Assembly: GCA_002221725.1 (NCBI GenBank)
Contig: NJFT01000107.1
Location: forward strand, 1-64,000
Source of the DNA: Scedosporium boydii
Taxonomy: Eukaryota > Ascomycota > Sordariomycetes > Microascales > Microascaceae
Length of the DNA stretch: 64,000 nucleotides
Direction of reading: 5' to 3'
Part shown: positions 55,146 through 64,000 of the stretch, piece after piece
How positions within the stretch are numbered: position 1 is the first letter of the stretch
Layout: every line of letters starts with the position of its first letter
Made by a program: the position numbers and the translations under genes
Notes under the pieces: generated by a model
Told to the model about the DNA's origin: nothing
The model's database searches: none
Seen by the model: only the letters and a program-made list of their open reading frames with translations

Positions 55146-56498
55146 TCACAACTCCCTCCGCTCCTCGTCCCGATCCCTCCAAAGCCTCCCCATCTCCCGA
55201 TCCACAGCCCTCAAGTGCCGAAACTCATCCGCATCCTCGCCCAACCCCCAGGCAAATACCCCTCCCAGCCCCAAATCCCTCACGAGCACCTCAAACTTGG
55301 GCGCGATGGCCTCGGGCGTATCAAAAGTCCAGAACCTCTTCTCCTCCTCGTCCCAGTAATAATACCCGCCACCGACCTCATCGTACGTCCCTTCACTCAG
55401 TGCCCGTTCGTAGGAGTCCTTCAAATCAGCCGGGACTTCATCATGGTAGCTAAAAGCCCCGGCCCTGCCTAGATCACCCCCCGTGACGGGATCCTCCATC
55501 AACCCCGTCGCACACCCAACTTCTTTTCCCCTTTCGCACTCCCCCTCCGTCAGCGCCCAGCGCACGTAGAACGCGAGCCCGAGGTTAAGTTTACACGCGT
55601 CGGCCCCGCGACGCATGTACGCCCTCAGCGCGGCCTTGGAAGCCCGCACGCCCGTGTGGTGCTGCGTGACGTTGTCGCGCCGGTTGAAGAGGTCGTAGGT
55701 CATGACGTTGAGGAAGTCGATGGACGAGAGGATTTGGGGCACGGTGGTCGGGGTGAAGGCGAGCATGTCGCGCTCGAGGCCGGGGACGGCGGCGGTGATG
55801 AGCGGGGTGGGGCCGAGGTGGGCGCGGAGGGTTTGGAGGAGGAGGGGGTAGGCGGGGATTTCCCAGGCTTTTTGGGAGTTGGGGATTTGTTTGTAGTCCT
55901 CCCCGTTGCCTCTTTGAAGGAAAGGATGTTAGTTTTGCTTGAGGGAAAAAAAGCAAATAAAAAAAAAAGAACAATAATAATAACGGTGGCATGAGGTAGA
56001 ATGAGACGCACCCGGGATATTCCCAATCCACGTCGACCCCATCCGCCCCCAACTCCTCCACCATCCTGGCCACATTCCGCGCCCACCTCTCGCGCGACGC
56101 CTCGTCCCGCGCAGCGACGTCAAATCCAGCCGTGTCTCCCCAACCACCCACGGCAACGATGAACTTGGTGCCCGGGTGGAATTTGTCCCTCAGGTCATCG
56201 GGCGTAGCGAAAATGGGCCACTCCTCGGGCGGTTGATCGTCGTTGAAGAGGTTGGAATTGAGGAAAGCGAGGGCGACGTGGGTAATATGTTTGGTGAGGC
56301 GGTATTCCGGCACCACGGGATGTTGTCTATAAATAATGCGAAAAACAAAAATGCGTTGTTTAGTATATTGTTGGCGGTGAGTGCGAATTGATGAAATGAG
56401 ACTTACCCTGTGAGATACATGAGGCAGCGATGTTTGGGGAGGTGCCCGAGGGCAACCTGGGCCATGGCGGCTAGCAGAAGGGCGATGAAGATCCGCAT
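55146..56498 (-). CDS. Secreted GH18 chitinase
   Basis: Minus-strand exons 56498-56407, 56326-56012 and 55911-55146 give 1173 nt, 390 residues. Signal peptide about 1-18 (MRIFIALLLAAMAQVALG). The GH18 barrel starts at MYLTGQHPVVPEYRL and THVALAFLN. KFIVAVGGWG is the SxGG-like strand. The catalytic motif DGVDVDWEYPG has D126, D129, D131 and the acid E133. Further barrel strands are AAVPG, FLNVMTYDL and a late GGVFAWGLGED. A chitinase-insertion-like region with Cys pairs (GECERGKEVGC) lies at about 250-265. No carbohydrate-binding module or GPI signal follows; the end is RDRDEERREL. It would hydrolyse chitin or chito-oligosaccharides outside the cell, in wall remodelling or nutrition. The C-terminal REEL-like ending does not match a strict ER signal. 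Confidence 0.92.
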
Positions 56499-59400
56499 CT
56501 CGGGATGTAGATGTAAAGAAAAGGATGATTGACGACGAGGAGAAGGACCGAAAAAAAAAAACCAGAGGTTTTGGGTGAGCTTAAAACCCACCAATTCAAC
56601 GAAATGTTGAAACATTTGATCCTCTCCGCCTGTATCAGCGGGGTTGGTTAAACCCAGCAGAGAGAACACAAGCGAGCAATTTCCCAGGCTCGGGAATCGA
56701 CATCCTCTCCCTATCTTGTGGAATTCGTACCTCAGTAGGGTTTTCACAACCAGCCAATTGAGCTGGTTGCGACTTGAAGCTCTATCGACTCGATATATTT
56801 TCTTCGAGTACTGGTACAGTGGTTCTCAACACAACCATCTGGTCTTTGGGCAAAGAGACTCGCTTCCGTCATCGGATGATGTCCCCGAGGACGCTATCCG
56901 TCTTGGATCTCGCCAGTGAGTCCAACAGACACGTCAAATCGTCGCAGTATTCCCATCCGATTACCGAAGAGAGACCACGGTAAAGAACGAAGTGAGCGAT
57001 CTCAAAAGGATCAGCTTCCTCAAACTTCGTTCGGAGGGCGATGCTATTGGTGCTATCAATCTAGATAGGACCAGAAATAGTTATTAGCAATAGATTAACT
57101 GAGAATTGCGGAAGAGAAAAATAAGGAATAAGAGAAAAAAGAAGAAAAAAGAATACTTTACCCACTAATCGTTCTGAAAGCAATCTAGAGTTAACATCCA
57201 GATACTTAAATGTGATCTATCTCACATCAATTGGTGAAATAAGAGCAAATTGAACTTGTTCACAGGAAAACCCGCAGTCAGGCCCAGGATGGCACTGGCC
57301 CCCCAGCAAAGGGGACCAGCAAGGAGCAGGTAGTGGTGACGGGGCCTGACTACTAGCCTGGGCTCTTTAACCCAGGCCAGCATCTTCCTAGCTTTTAGGC
57401 TTCTCAGAACCCTCCACACTTTGCTGCTGGGGTTTGACCTTTCAATGGGTTTTCAAAGGATTTAGCAAAACACTCTATCAGGCCTATTAGCAGGGTTCTT
57501 TAAGCAGGGAAGCCAGATGGGGGGAATAAAGGTAGGTAATATATGACTTGTATAGAAATGTATAACACTAGAATATAGATAAAGACTTGTGTAGGGGAGC
57601 AGGGTGTATGTTTGTGAGGGAGAGGGAGAGGGACAAGAGGAGAATGTGAGAGAGGAGGAGGAGTCAATCAAGACACAAGATATTGGAGATGTAGAATTTG
57701 GTACAAGCTGATTCTCTTGCTGCTTCTATTCTAAGCGGAGGATGGCCCATCTTTGATCTTGACCTCCTATCCACTCGTACTTGCCAATTGCCATGACAAG
57801 ATGACAACAAATCAGAACAGTATTTCCGACTTGGTAATCGCTCCTTCTGAAACAACCCAAGTCGAGGAATCAATTCTATCTACGTACACAGGTACGAAGT
57901 ACTTCGTACAAACCTTCGAGATCCAGCAGGATTGTAGTTTACTGAGGAACGAAGTATGGTCTGCGCTAGATGTACCTTCATCCCTCAGGACGTCAACTCA
58001 ATTGACGGAAACACAGCCTCCTCCATCATCATTGATCGTGATCGAATCAATCTTCCACTTCCGCCGCGGTATCAACACTAATCTGTTAGTATTCGTGTGA
58101 GGAGATCATATTTGAACTAGGGAGGAAAGGTTGTGTAAATCCCAGAAACATAGGAAACTTCAATGTCAAAAGAAACCTCGATGTTGACTCGACGAAAGGA
58201 ACAGCGCAAAGTAAGCTCCTTGCAATCTATATGGGGAATGCCCTCACACACAAGAGCTGTTGCCCAATAAAAATACCGAAGAGCAGACACCTGGTGAGAA
58301 ATATGTTCGCGTGCCTGTGCCTGTGCCTGCGCCAGCAGCTATTCCTGTTCCTGCAGCTGCTGACCTGCGACTGGCTGATGTTGATCTGGGTTTTGTTCCA
58401 TGTTGTTCTGTCGGCTTGTAAACCGTCCAAGCCTCCGATCGGTGGAGTGTGTGTTGAAAGGTTGTTTCTGAACAAAAAGGGCCCTGTCCCCGACTCCTTC
58501 AAGACCATGACGCATCCCCTTTTCCACCTATCATTCTCTTTGACACAGACAATGCGTTTATGATGCGTGAGACCTGAATTCTAGGCGTTGCACTGGTGCG
58601 CCTTCCATCCTCTAATCTTGTATCCTCCAGCCTTCCATCCTTGGACGTTTTATCCTTCGAACCTCTGTCGTCCGGCCTCCCATGAGCCTCTCATCCTCCA
58701 CCGCATCAGTATTTATCGCCTGAAAAAAAAAAGGAAAAAGAAAAAAAAAAAAAAAAAGAACCGACAATCGTTTCGATCCAACGATACCCCCCGGAGGTGT
58801 TGCTACCTTCCCGTTCGAGTCCAAGCCGGAGCGTCCACTCGCCAAGCTGGGATACAGCCCGTCCACGAGGGTACGGGTAATCTCAACTCCTTCAAGGTCG
58901 ACGGCGATATCAACATCTATATTGATAACTGGAAGCTCGGTAAGGGCTTTTTCCCATTTCAGATGACCGACGGTCACAAAATGAAGTGCTGACAAGAGTC
59001 CTACACGTGGTATTCGAGGTGATGTTCGCTCTGTCAGCGACGAAGACTCGGAGGAACGATATGGACGCTCGAGGGAATTATGTCGCAAGTCCAATATTTT
59101 CATTCCTTCCGAACTCTGTTCATTTTCTTTCTTTCTTTTTTTTTTAATTAATTATGCTTGAAATTTGGTCTTAACTAGAGAGAAGAAGAAGCAGGATCCG
59201 ATCGACACAGACCAACCTGTACAGCTCTAATGCAACCTCGATCCCGACCTGCTGATCAGGCTCCGCCGGTCTGGACAGTCCATGGGCCTGTCCGCACGCA
59301 TACATACCCATGTCGATATGGGGGGTAACGAGACATGTCAAAGCACGGTGGCACAGTGGCACGGCGGCAGAGGCCCGCGGACTTGGGCTCGTTTCCCTCC

Positions 59401-60089
59401 ATCGGGAAGAACGGACGCCTTGGGGCCGCATCGGCGCAAACGTCTTGCTCCATGCTCGGGCGCGTGGCAGTTGATATCTTGCTGATTTCTCTCTTTTGTT
59501 TTCTACTCTCCCACCAAGTCGAACAGGTTCAACTTGTTCCTTATCATTCATTTTTAATCACTCACTCCACACCTCCAGGGGGAGTATTCGGTTTTTCCTC
59601 TTCTTTCTCTCCTTCTTTTTTCCCCTTCCTCTTTTTTTCTTACTTTTTTCTTCGGTTTTACTTCTGGATCTTTCCCCCCTTCTTTTTGGGCAGTTTTAAG
59701 ATCAACACTGCCCACAGCACTTTTACCATTCATGTATATATTTGACATTGGGGCCTATGCCCGAACGGAAACGGTATAAAAGGAAAGCAACATCTGGACA
59801 GGGCAGCTCCCATCGATGCAAGTCATGGATCAATCGACGAACATACGGGACATCCCATAGAGAAAGACCACGTCCAGACGTAACACTTCCATTTTGTACA
59901 ACTAGCAACTAGTCTAGCTTCTTATCTATCAGCCTTTCCACTTCCACCCGGGGTATCAACATCTCTTTCTATACATCAGCCCGCAGCCGTCTATTGGCTC
60001 TGTGATTCCAAATTGGCAGAAATCAGAATCGTGTCAATAAGCCTCTCCATGCGTCAAAAAGTCCATAGGTCGCTTCCTCTTCCTCCCCC
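56499..60089. other. 3.6 kb without a supported gene
   Basis: No intact gene. About 57060-57760 is AT-richer and differs in composition from its surroundings. A frame-shifted coding-like piece lies at 58785-58992 and an A-rich run at 58722-58757. Each is discussed under findings. Confidence 0.45.
58722..58757. repeat. A-rich low-complexity tract
   Basis: A-runs broken by single G's, with a final run of about 17 A. It could be the 3' end of a retroposed sequence or simple slippage; no flanking duplication is seen. Confidence 0.8.
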
Positions 60090-61566
60090 TCAATCCATGC
60101 CCTCGAACCTCAACACGCCATGCGCCCCCATAGGCCCCAACCTCGCCGCGATCGCCTCTCTCCTCTTGCGCTGCCTCTCCCTCTTCTCCCTATCCCTTTC
60201 CTCCTCTGAATCCGAATCCGAGTCCTCCTCATCGCTATCCTCCTCCCTCGCCCGCTTCTTCCCACCTGCTTCTTCAACTTCGTCGTCTTCCTCACCATCA
60301 TCGTCAGAGTCTTCCTCTTCGTCCTCGTCTTCTTCCTCATCAGACTCCTCGTCCTCATCATCCCCCGCCCCGTTCCCCTGCAACTCCGTCAAATCCTCCC
60401 AAATCTTCACAATCGCCCCGCCGGCTGTAATCATCCTCCCAAAACAGTCAAACCCAACTGCCACTGCCCCCTCCGAATCATCATGCCTCAGCGTAGCCGT
60501 AACATCAACCTCCCTCTTTACGAGGTCCACAAGCCTCAAACTCCCATCCCCGACCGCCGCGACGACCTTTTTGCCATACCCTAGCTCCTCGGGGATCAGC
60601 GCCACGGCGTCGATGCTGTCGCCGCCGCCGCGTCCGCTGTCGACAATCACGCGCTCCTGCTGATCATCCCACGATCCGCGGTCCCACATCGTCAACACAC
60701 CCGTGCTACCGCCTACGGCCACGATACCCCTGTTGGCCGCCTTCTTGGGTCCAATTCCCGCCACGTACGTCGCGCAGAGGAGGTCGTCCTCCTGGTCATC
60801 CGACCTTACTAGCGTTCCCGATCGCATGTCCGTGACCGCCAGTGTGGTACCTCCCGTTGTAACCCACTGCTTGGGAAACACAGGGTCAGCTCCAGGGCTG
60901 CTGCCTTGGCTCGCGTTCGGCGGGGGGAGAGGCACGATCGACGAGATGTAGTCCGTGTGCGGGAAGCTTGTCCGCGCTGGCTTGGCAGCTAGGCCGTCTT
61001 GTCGCAGGTCGAAGATGTGCAGGGCGCCGGCGTCGGTGCCGAGGAGGAGGTGTTGCGGGTCGATGGCGTGGAGGATCGAGGGGGCGTCGTCGTGGTTGCC
61101 GAATTTGGGAACGAGGACTTTGGAGATGACGCGGCCGGTGGTGGAAGAGAAGTGCTTTACGATGCCGTCGCTGCCCGCTGAAAACATGACTTGAAAAAAA
61201 GAGAATCCGGTTAGCAAAAGTAATTTCCTTCCAGTTACTTTCGTAAATAGGTCAATTAAAGAATAGAATAAGAAAACACTCACGGTCTCCATCAGGCGAA
61301 TATCCCAAAGCCCTACAACTCCTCTTATGCCTCTTCGTCCCCCAAACACTCTCAATCGTCGCCCTCCCGTCCGAGAGAATGCTCGTCTCCATATCCTCGT
61401 CCTCCTCTCCGCCGCTCGAGCCCCCGCCCCCGTTAGCCGGCGGCGGAAGCCGGAAGCACTGCACTCGTCCATTGTACAGGCCTACCGTCACTACGGGCTC
61501 GGTCGGGTGCACGGCTTGGGCGAAGACGTCGCCGGGGAGGGGGAGGCTGCAGACGTTTTCGAACAT
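60090..61566 (-). CDS. JIP5: JIP5-type WD-repeat protein (WDR55 family)
   Basis: Minus-strand exons 61566-61284 and 61189-60090 give 1383 nt, 460 residues. The start MFENVCSLPLPGDVFAQAVHP is characteristic of the family, so this ATG was chosen although the frame is open 77 codons further upstream. WD-type blades are visible: VVTVGLYNGRVQCF, RALGYSPDGD, FSAGSDGIVKHF, LLGTDAGALHIFDLR, WVTTGGTTLAVTDMR, VAVGGSTGVLTMWD, AVGDGSLRLVDL and ITAGGAIVKIWED. A very acidic Asp/Glu/Ser stretch of about 60 residues follows, then a basic RQRKRREAIAARL and a conserved-looking end GAHGVLRFEGMD. JIP5 homologues are nucleolar and linked to large-subunit ribosome biogenesis. The gene appears intact. Confidence 0.94.
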
Positions 61567-62829
61567 GATGTCTTGTTTTTGTTGGGTGAAGGGGGAGAGA
61601 GAAGGGAGAGTAAGAGGAATGCGAAAACGATTGATTGGATTAGGGAACAAAAGAACGCTGTTTTCGGGGTAATTCGGCTCAAAGGAAGGTGGTTGAAGGT
61701 AGGGGAGGGAGTCGTGCTTGGTGAGCTCGGTTGGAAACGAGGCGTGGAAATAAAATTTGGAGCTGGGCTTATCGATAAGCTGATATGATAAGGGCACGCG
61801 CCAAGTAAATTGAGAAGGTACTGCTGGTGCCGCCAGATCGAGCAGATTCTGCTGCTAATTTTCGGGGACACGATCAGTGAGGGGCATTATTACATAGGAC
61901 GAGGTACTTCGTACACGACCCAGTATCAAACAGAGGAGGCGCCCGCGCTTTTTGGGGAACGTAATGTCCAGGAAACAGATTCTTGTTTTCCCATTAAAGG
62001 AGAAGCAAGAGGAAAGGTTGGTGAATAAATAAGGGTTTCAAATGATCCTTTCTGTCCCTCTCTTCCTTCTCTAATATCCTCCAAAGTCTCAACTGGATTA
62101 TAATGTAGGACAAAATAGCGTACATTTTTGGCTGGGCAGTCCGAAGTACAGGCCTCAACAGTCTTCGCCAGAGAACTAACTACCCATGCGAGCAATCAGA
62201 TCACTCGTTTGAGTCGCATTGATCCATTGACTTCTTGCTCTTCTCAACACTCCCGGACGGGAATTAGACCATCGAACTATGTGGTCTTCCCGCGGTGCGA
62301 ACAAAACATTAATCGATACCGAGTTTCCGGCGAAGGAGCACGTTAACCTAAATTACGGACTACGCTGTACCCACTTCGGTGACCATCTTCTTCCGGTTGT
62401 TTGCGGCTGGCCACCGCTCACTTCCTCCTCTCCCGCCCTCGAGTCCTTAAACGGGCCGGCCCGTGATCCCGTGACACCCCCGAATGGATGGACTTCAACA
62501 TCTGCCAACTTGGCATCGCCATCCGCTGCGAGTCGTGCGGAGTAGTGATGTTACACAAGTACAATTGTACACACGTACATATATCTATATCGGCCGATAA
62601 TTTAACCATTGCAGTGTGAGATTTCCAAGATCTCGCACTGACGCTTCCGGTGCGTCTGTTAGGATTTCTCCGCCCTCCACAGGAAGCAAACCGCACCTAA
62701 GCCACGCGCAACCTTGTGTTGGAAGTTCGCCGGTGTGTAGCGTGCGGCGTGCATCGCGCGGTCTGCAGGAGTGATCACCAACACCTCAAGCATCGCGTAG
62801 CCAGGCCAACACCAACAGCCCGATACAAC
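61567..62829. other. Upstream region of JIP5, no other gene seen
   Basis: It contains the JIP5 leader and promoter. Further right, frames are short and without motifs. Confidence 0.5.
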
Positions 62830-63036
62830 ATGGAAAAAAACCCCTTCAACACCTCCCCGTCTTGGAGCCATCCATCCTCACCAGCCGCATCCATGGTGTG
62901 ATATTTTGTTCCCCAGATGCTGCTCCATCTATGCATGGAACAACGTTGCTCCCCCCCTTCCTCCCGTGCCATACTTGTTTTATTACTTCCATCTCCGCCA
63001 TTCCGCCCCCATATCTCCCTGCCAAGGAAAGCCCCT

Positions 63037-63602
63037 ATGTTCAAACGCTTCATCGCTTGGTTCTTCCGCAATCTCAAGCCAGCTGCGCCTTCCAGCAGGA
63101 ATGCGCCGACTCGGCTCCCTCACCAACCTACCAACGGGACTGGTTCGAGGCCGACCAGTCCCAGTACAGCTCCAAGCCAAAGACGGGATATTCGCTCTAC
63201 CAGCCCGAGCCAACCAACGAGCAAAACATGGCCGAGGCCTCAAGCCGGCGACGCAGATGCAGGTCGAATAGATGATGCGCACTCTATCGATTCGGAGAGG
63301 ACAGCTGTTGCTGTCCGGGAACTATGGTCTGTCTGGCCGCAGAATGATGACCCTGAATACACAGATCATCTCTACACGAGACTCTTATCCATCTGTTCGG
63401 GGCGCATAGTTCGAACTGGTAGGCCGAGGGTAATGTTTTGGCAGGTCTACGTTACGGAGTGCGAGGCCCTTCAGCTTCAAGAAATGGAGGCTGAGGAAGT
63501 AAGTGAAATCATCATCCTGATATTTCAATCTAGAAACTAACATGGACACAGGATATTCATGTTTGGCCGCCTCTAGAGGTTGACCCAACAGAAAATTGCT
63601 AG
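63037..63602 (+). CDS. Hypothetical gene, 3' end supported, 5' structure unresolved
   Basis: The best model is exons 63037-63498 and 63552-63602 (513 nt, 170 residues) from MFKRFIAWFFRNL. The intron is convincing: GAGGAA/GTAAGT donor, CTAACATGGACACAG acceptor, joining EMEAEE to DIHVWPPLEVDPTENC. The middle (63085-63270) is Ser/Pro/Thr-rich in this frame. The frame used by an ATG at 62862 looks more gene-like there: it reads PTYQRDWFEADQ and TGYSLYQPEP with G/C-ending codons. The true gene may therefore be spliced differently (for example from an ATG at 62830), or a frameshift has occurred. No family recognised. The last exon resembles the adjacent tandem repeat. Confidence 0.4.
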
Positions 63603-64000
63603 ATGTTAGTTCTGTTAAAGCTTGATATATTAGCTCCATCGTTGGGGGCATGGAAATGCAGTTCGCTTAAGTTGGTACAAGTGGCATGGGGAATGGACGG
63701 ATGAGTCGTCGTGATGTGTACACGACATCGTGCGAGGAGAGGGGGATAGGGCGCAGGAAATCTGCCCTGAGGGGTCTAAGATGAACCAACCCGATGTGCT
63801 GCAATACTACCAGGTGTTGGTTTTATTCGGGCTCGAGATATCGTTCTATTATTGGAAACTTGTACCTAAATATAGAAATGCGGTTAGCTTAAGCTGGCAA
63901 ATGTCTGCGAAATCGTACGGGGGGCGCGAGGGATTGGGGGCAGAAAATCAGCCACCAGGAGGCCAGAATGGACCCGCACGAGATATGCTGTAATACTACC
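63560..64000 (+). repeat. Diverged direct tandem repeat, about 200 bp unit, cut by the window edge
   Basis: Two diverged copies are visible, about 63602-63811 and 63814-64000. Anchors are TGTTAGTTCTGTT / TGTTGGTTTTATT, GAAATGCAGTTCGCTTAAG / GAAATGCGGTTAGCTTAAG (63653 and 63875) and TGCTGCAATACTACC / TGCTGTAATACTACC (end 63811 and 64000). The anchor distances (222 and 189) are both multiples of three, and both copies keep one frame, suggesting a once-coding repeat. A third partial copy may overlap the last exon of the preceding gene. The repeat probably continues past the window. Confidence 0.65.

Noticed and set aside
61567..61797. Longer N-terminus for JIP5 (77 extra in-frame codons)
   Set aside because: Family members start at MFENVCSLPLPGD; the upstream residues are Pro/Ser/Phe-rich leader translation.
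1..64000. CRISPR arrays, bacterial operons, ribosome binding sites, rho-independent terminators
   Set aside because: The window is eukaryotic nuclear DNA with spliceosomal introns. No regularly spaced repeats of CRISPR type are seen.
1..64000. Secondary-metabolite cluster or intact transposon
   Set aside because: No PKS, NRPS, terpene synthase, P450, transposase or reverse-transcriptase motif was found in any frame.

Overview
The window is nuclear DNA of a filamentous ascomycete (Pezizomycotina, most likely a Sordariomycete). Evidence: short GT-AG introns of roughly 40-220 bp with CTAAC/CTGAC-like branch points, CT-rich leaders, an intron-containing tRNA-Lys, and typical fungal families (HET-domain remains, a CBM1 protein, a Cu-only SOD, a GH18 chitinase, JIP5, TRK, DNA polymerase kappa). 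All gene models were read by eye and reassembled exon by exon; exon coordinates are in each entry.

Layout. 0-3.4 kb: the edge of a probable SET-domain gene (-) and a ten-exon MFS sugar transporter (-). 3.4-7.8 kb: gene-poor, with one broken reading frame. 7.8-11.1 kb: small secreted CBM1 protein (+), tRNA-Lys(UUU) (-), four-span membrane protein (+). 11.1-14.6 kb: no gene seen. 14.6-18.4 kb: a convergent pair of secreted proteins, a large Gln/Asp- and Asn/Gly-repeat protein with a conserved C-terminal domain (+) and a Cu-only SOD with a Glu/Pro-repeat tail (-). 20.7-21.4 kb: Nudix hydrolase (-). 21.4-28.5 kb: a 7 kb gene-poor stretch with decayed-looking frames. 28.5-31.8 kb: single-span membrane protein with a PAN-like ectodomain (+) and a protein made of two internal repeats (+). 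32.9-39.8 kb: DNA polymerase kappa (+), convergent with the TRK potassium transporter (-), then an ER FKBP (-) whose last 15-base exon encodes RDEL. 40.4-43.0 kb: remains of HET-domain and ankyrin-repeat genes (-), with stops and frameshifts. 46.5-48.6 kb: a small Ser-rich protein (+) and an RPEL-repeat protein (-). 48.6-53.9 kb: no gene seen. 53.9-56.5 kb: MARVEL-type membrane protein (+), convergent with a secreted GH18 chitinase (-). 60.1-61.6 kb: JIP5 WD-repeat protein (-). 62.8-64 kb: an unrecognised gene merging into a diverged tandem repeat cut off by the window edge.

The genes do not form an evident pathway or biosynthetic cluster. Two themes stand out: several secreted or cell-surface proteins (CBM1 protein, repeat protein, Cu-only SOD, chitinase, PAN-like protein), and an allorecognition-type locus (HET/ankyrin) that is clearly decayed. 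I see no convincing new multi-gene system. The most useful non-obvious observations are the RDEL micro-exon, the broken HET/ankyrin locus, the two repeat-rich secreted proteins and the tandem repeat at the right end.
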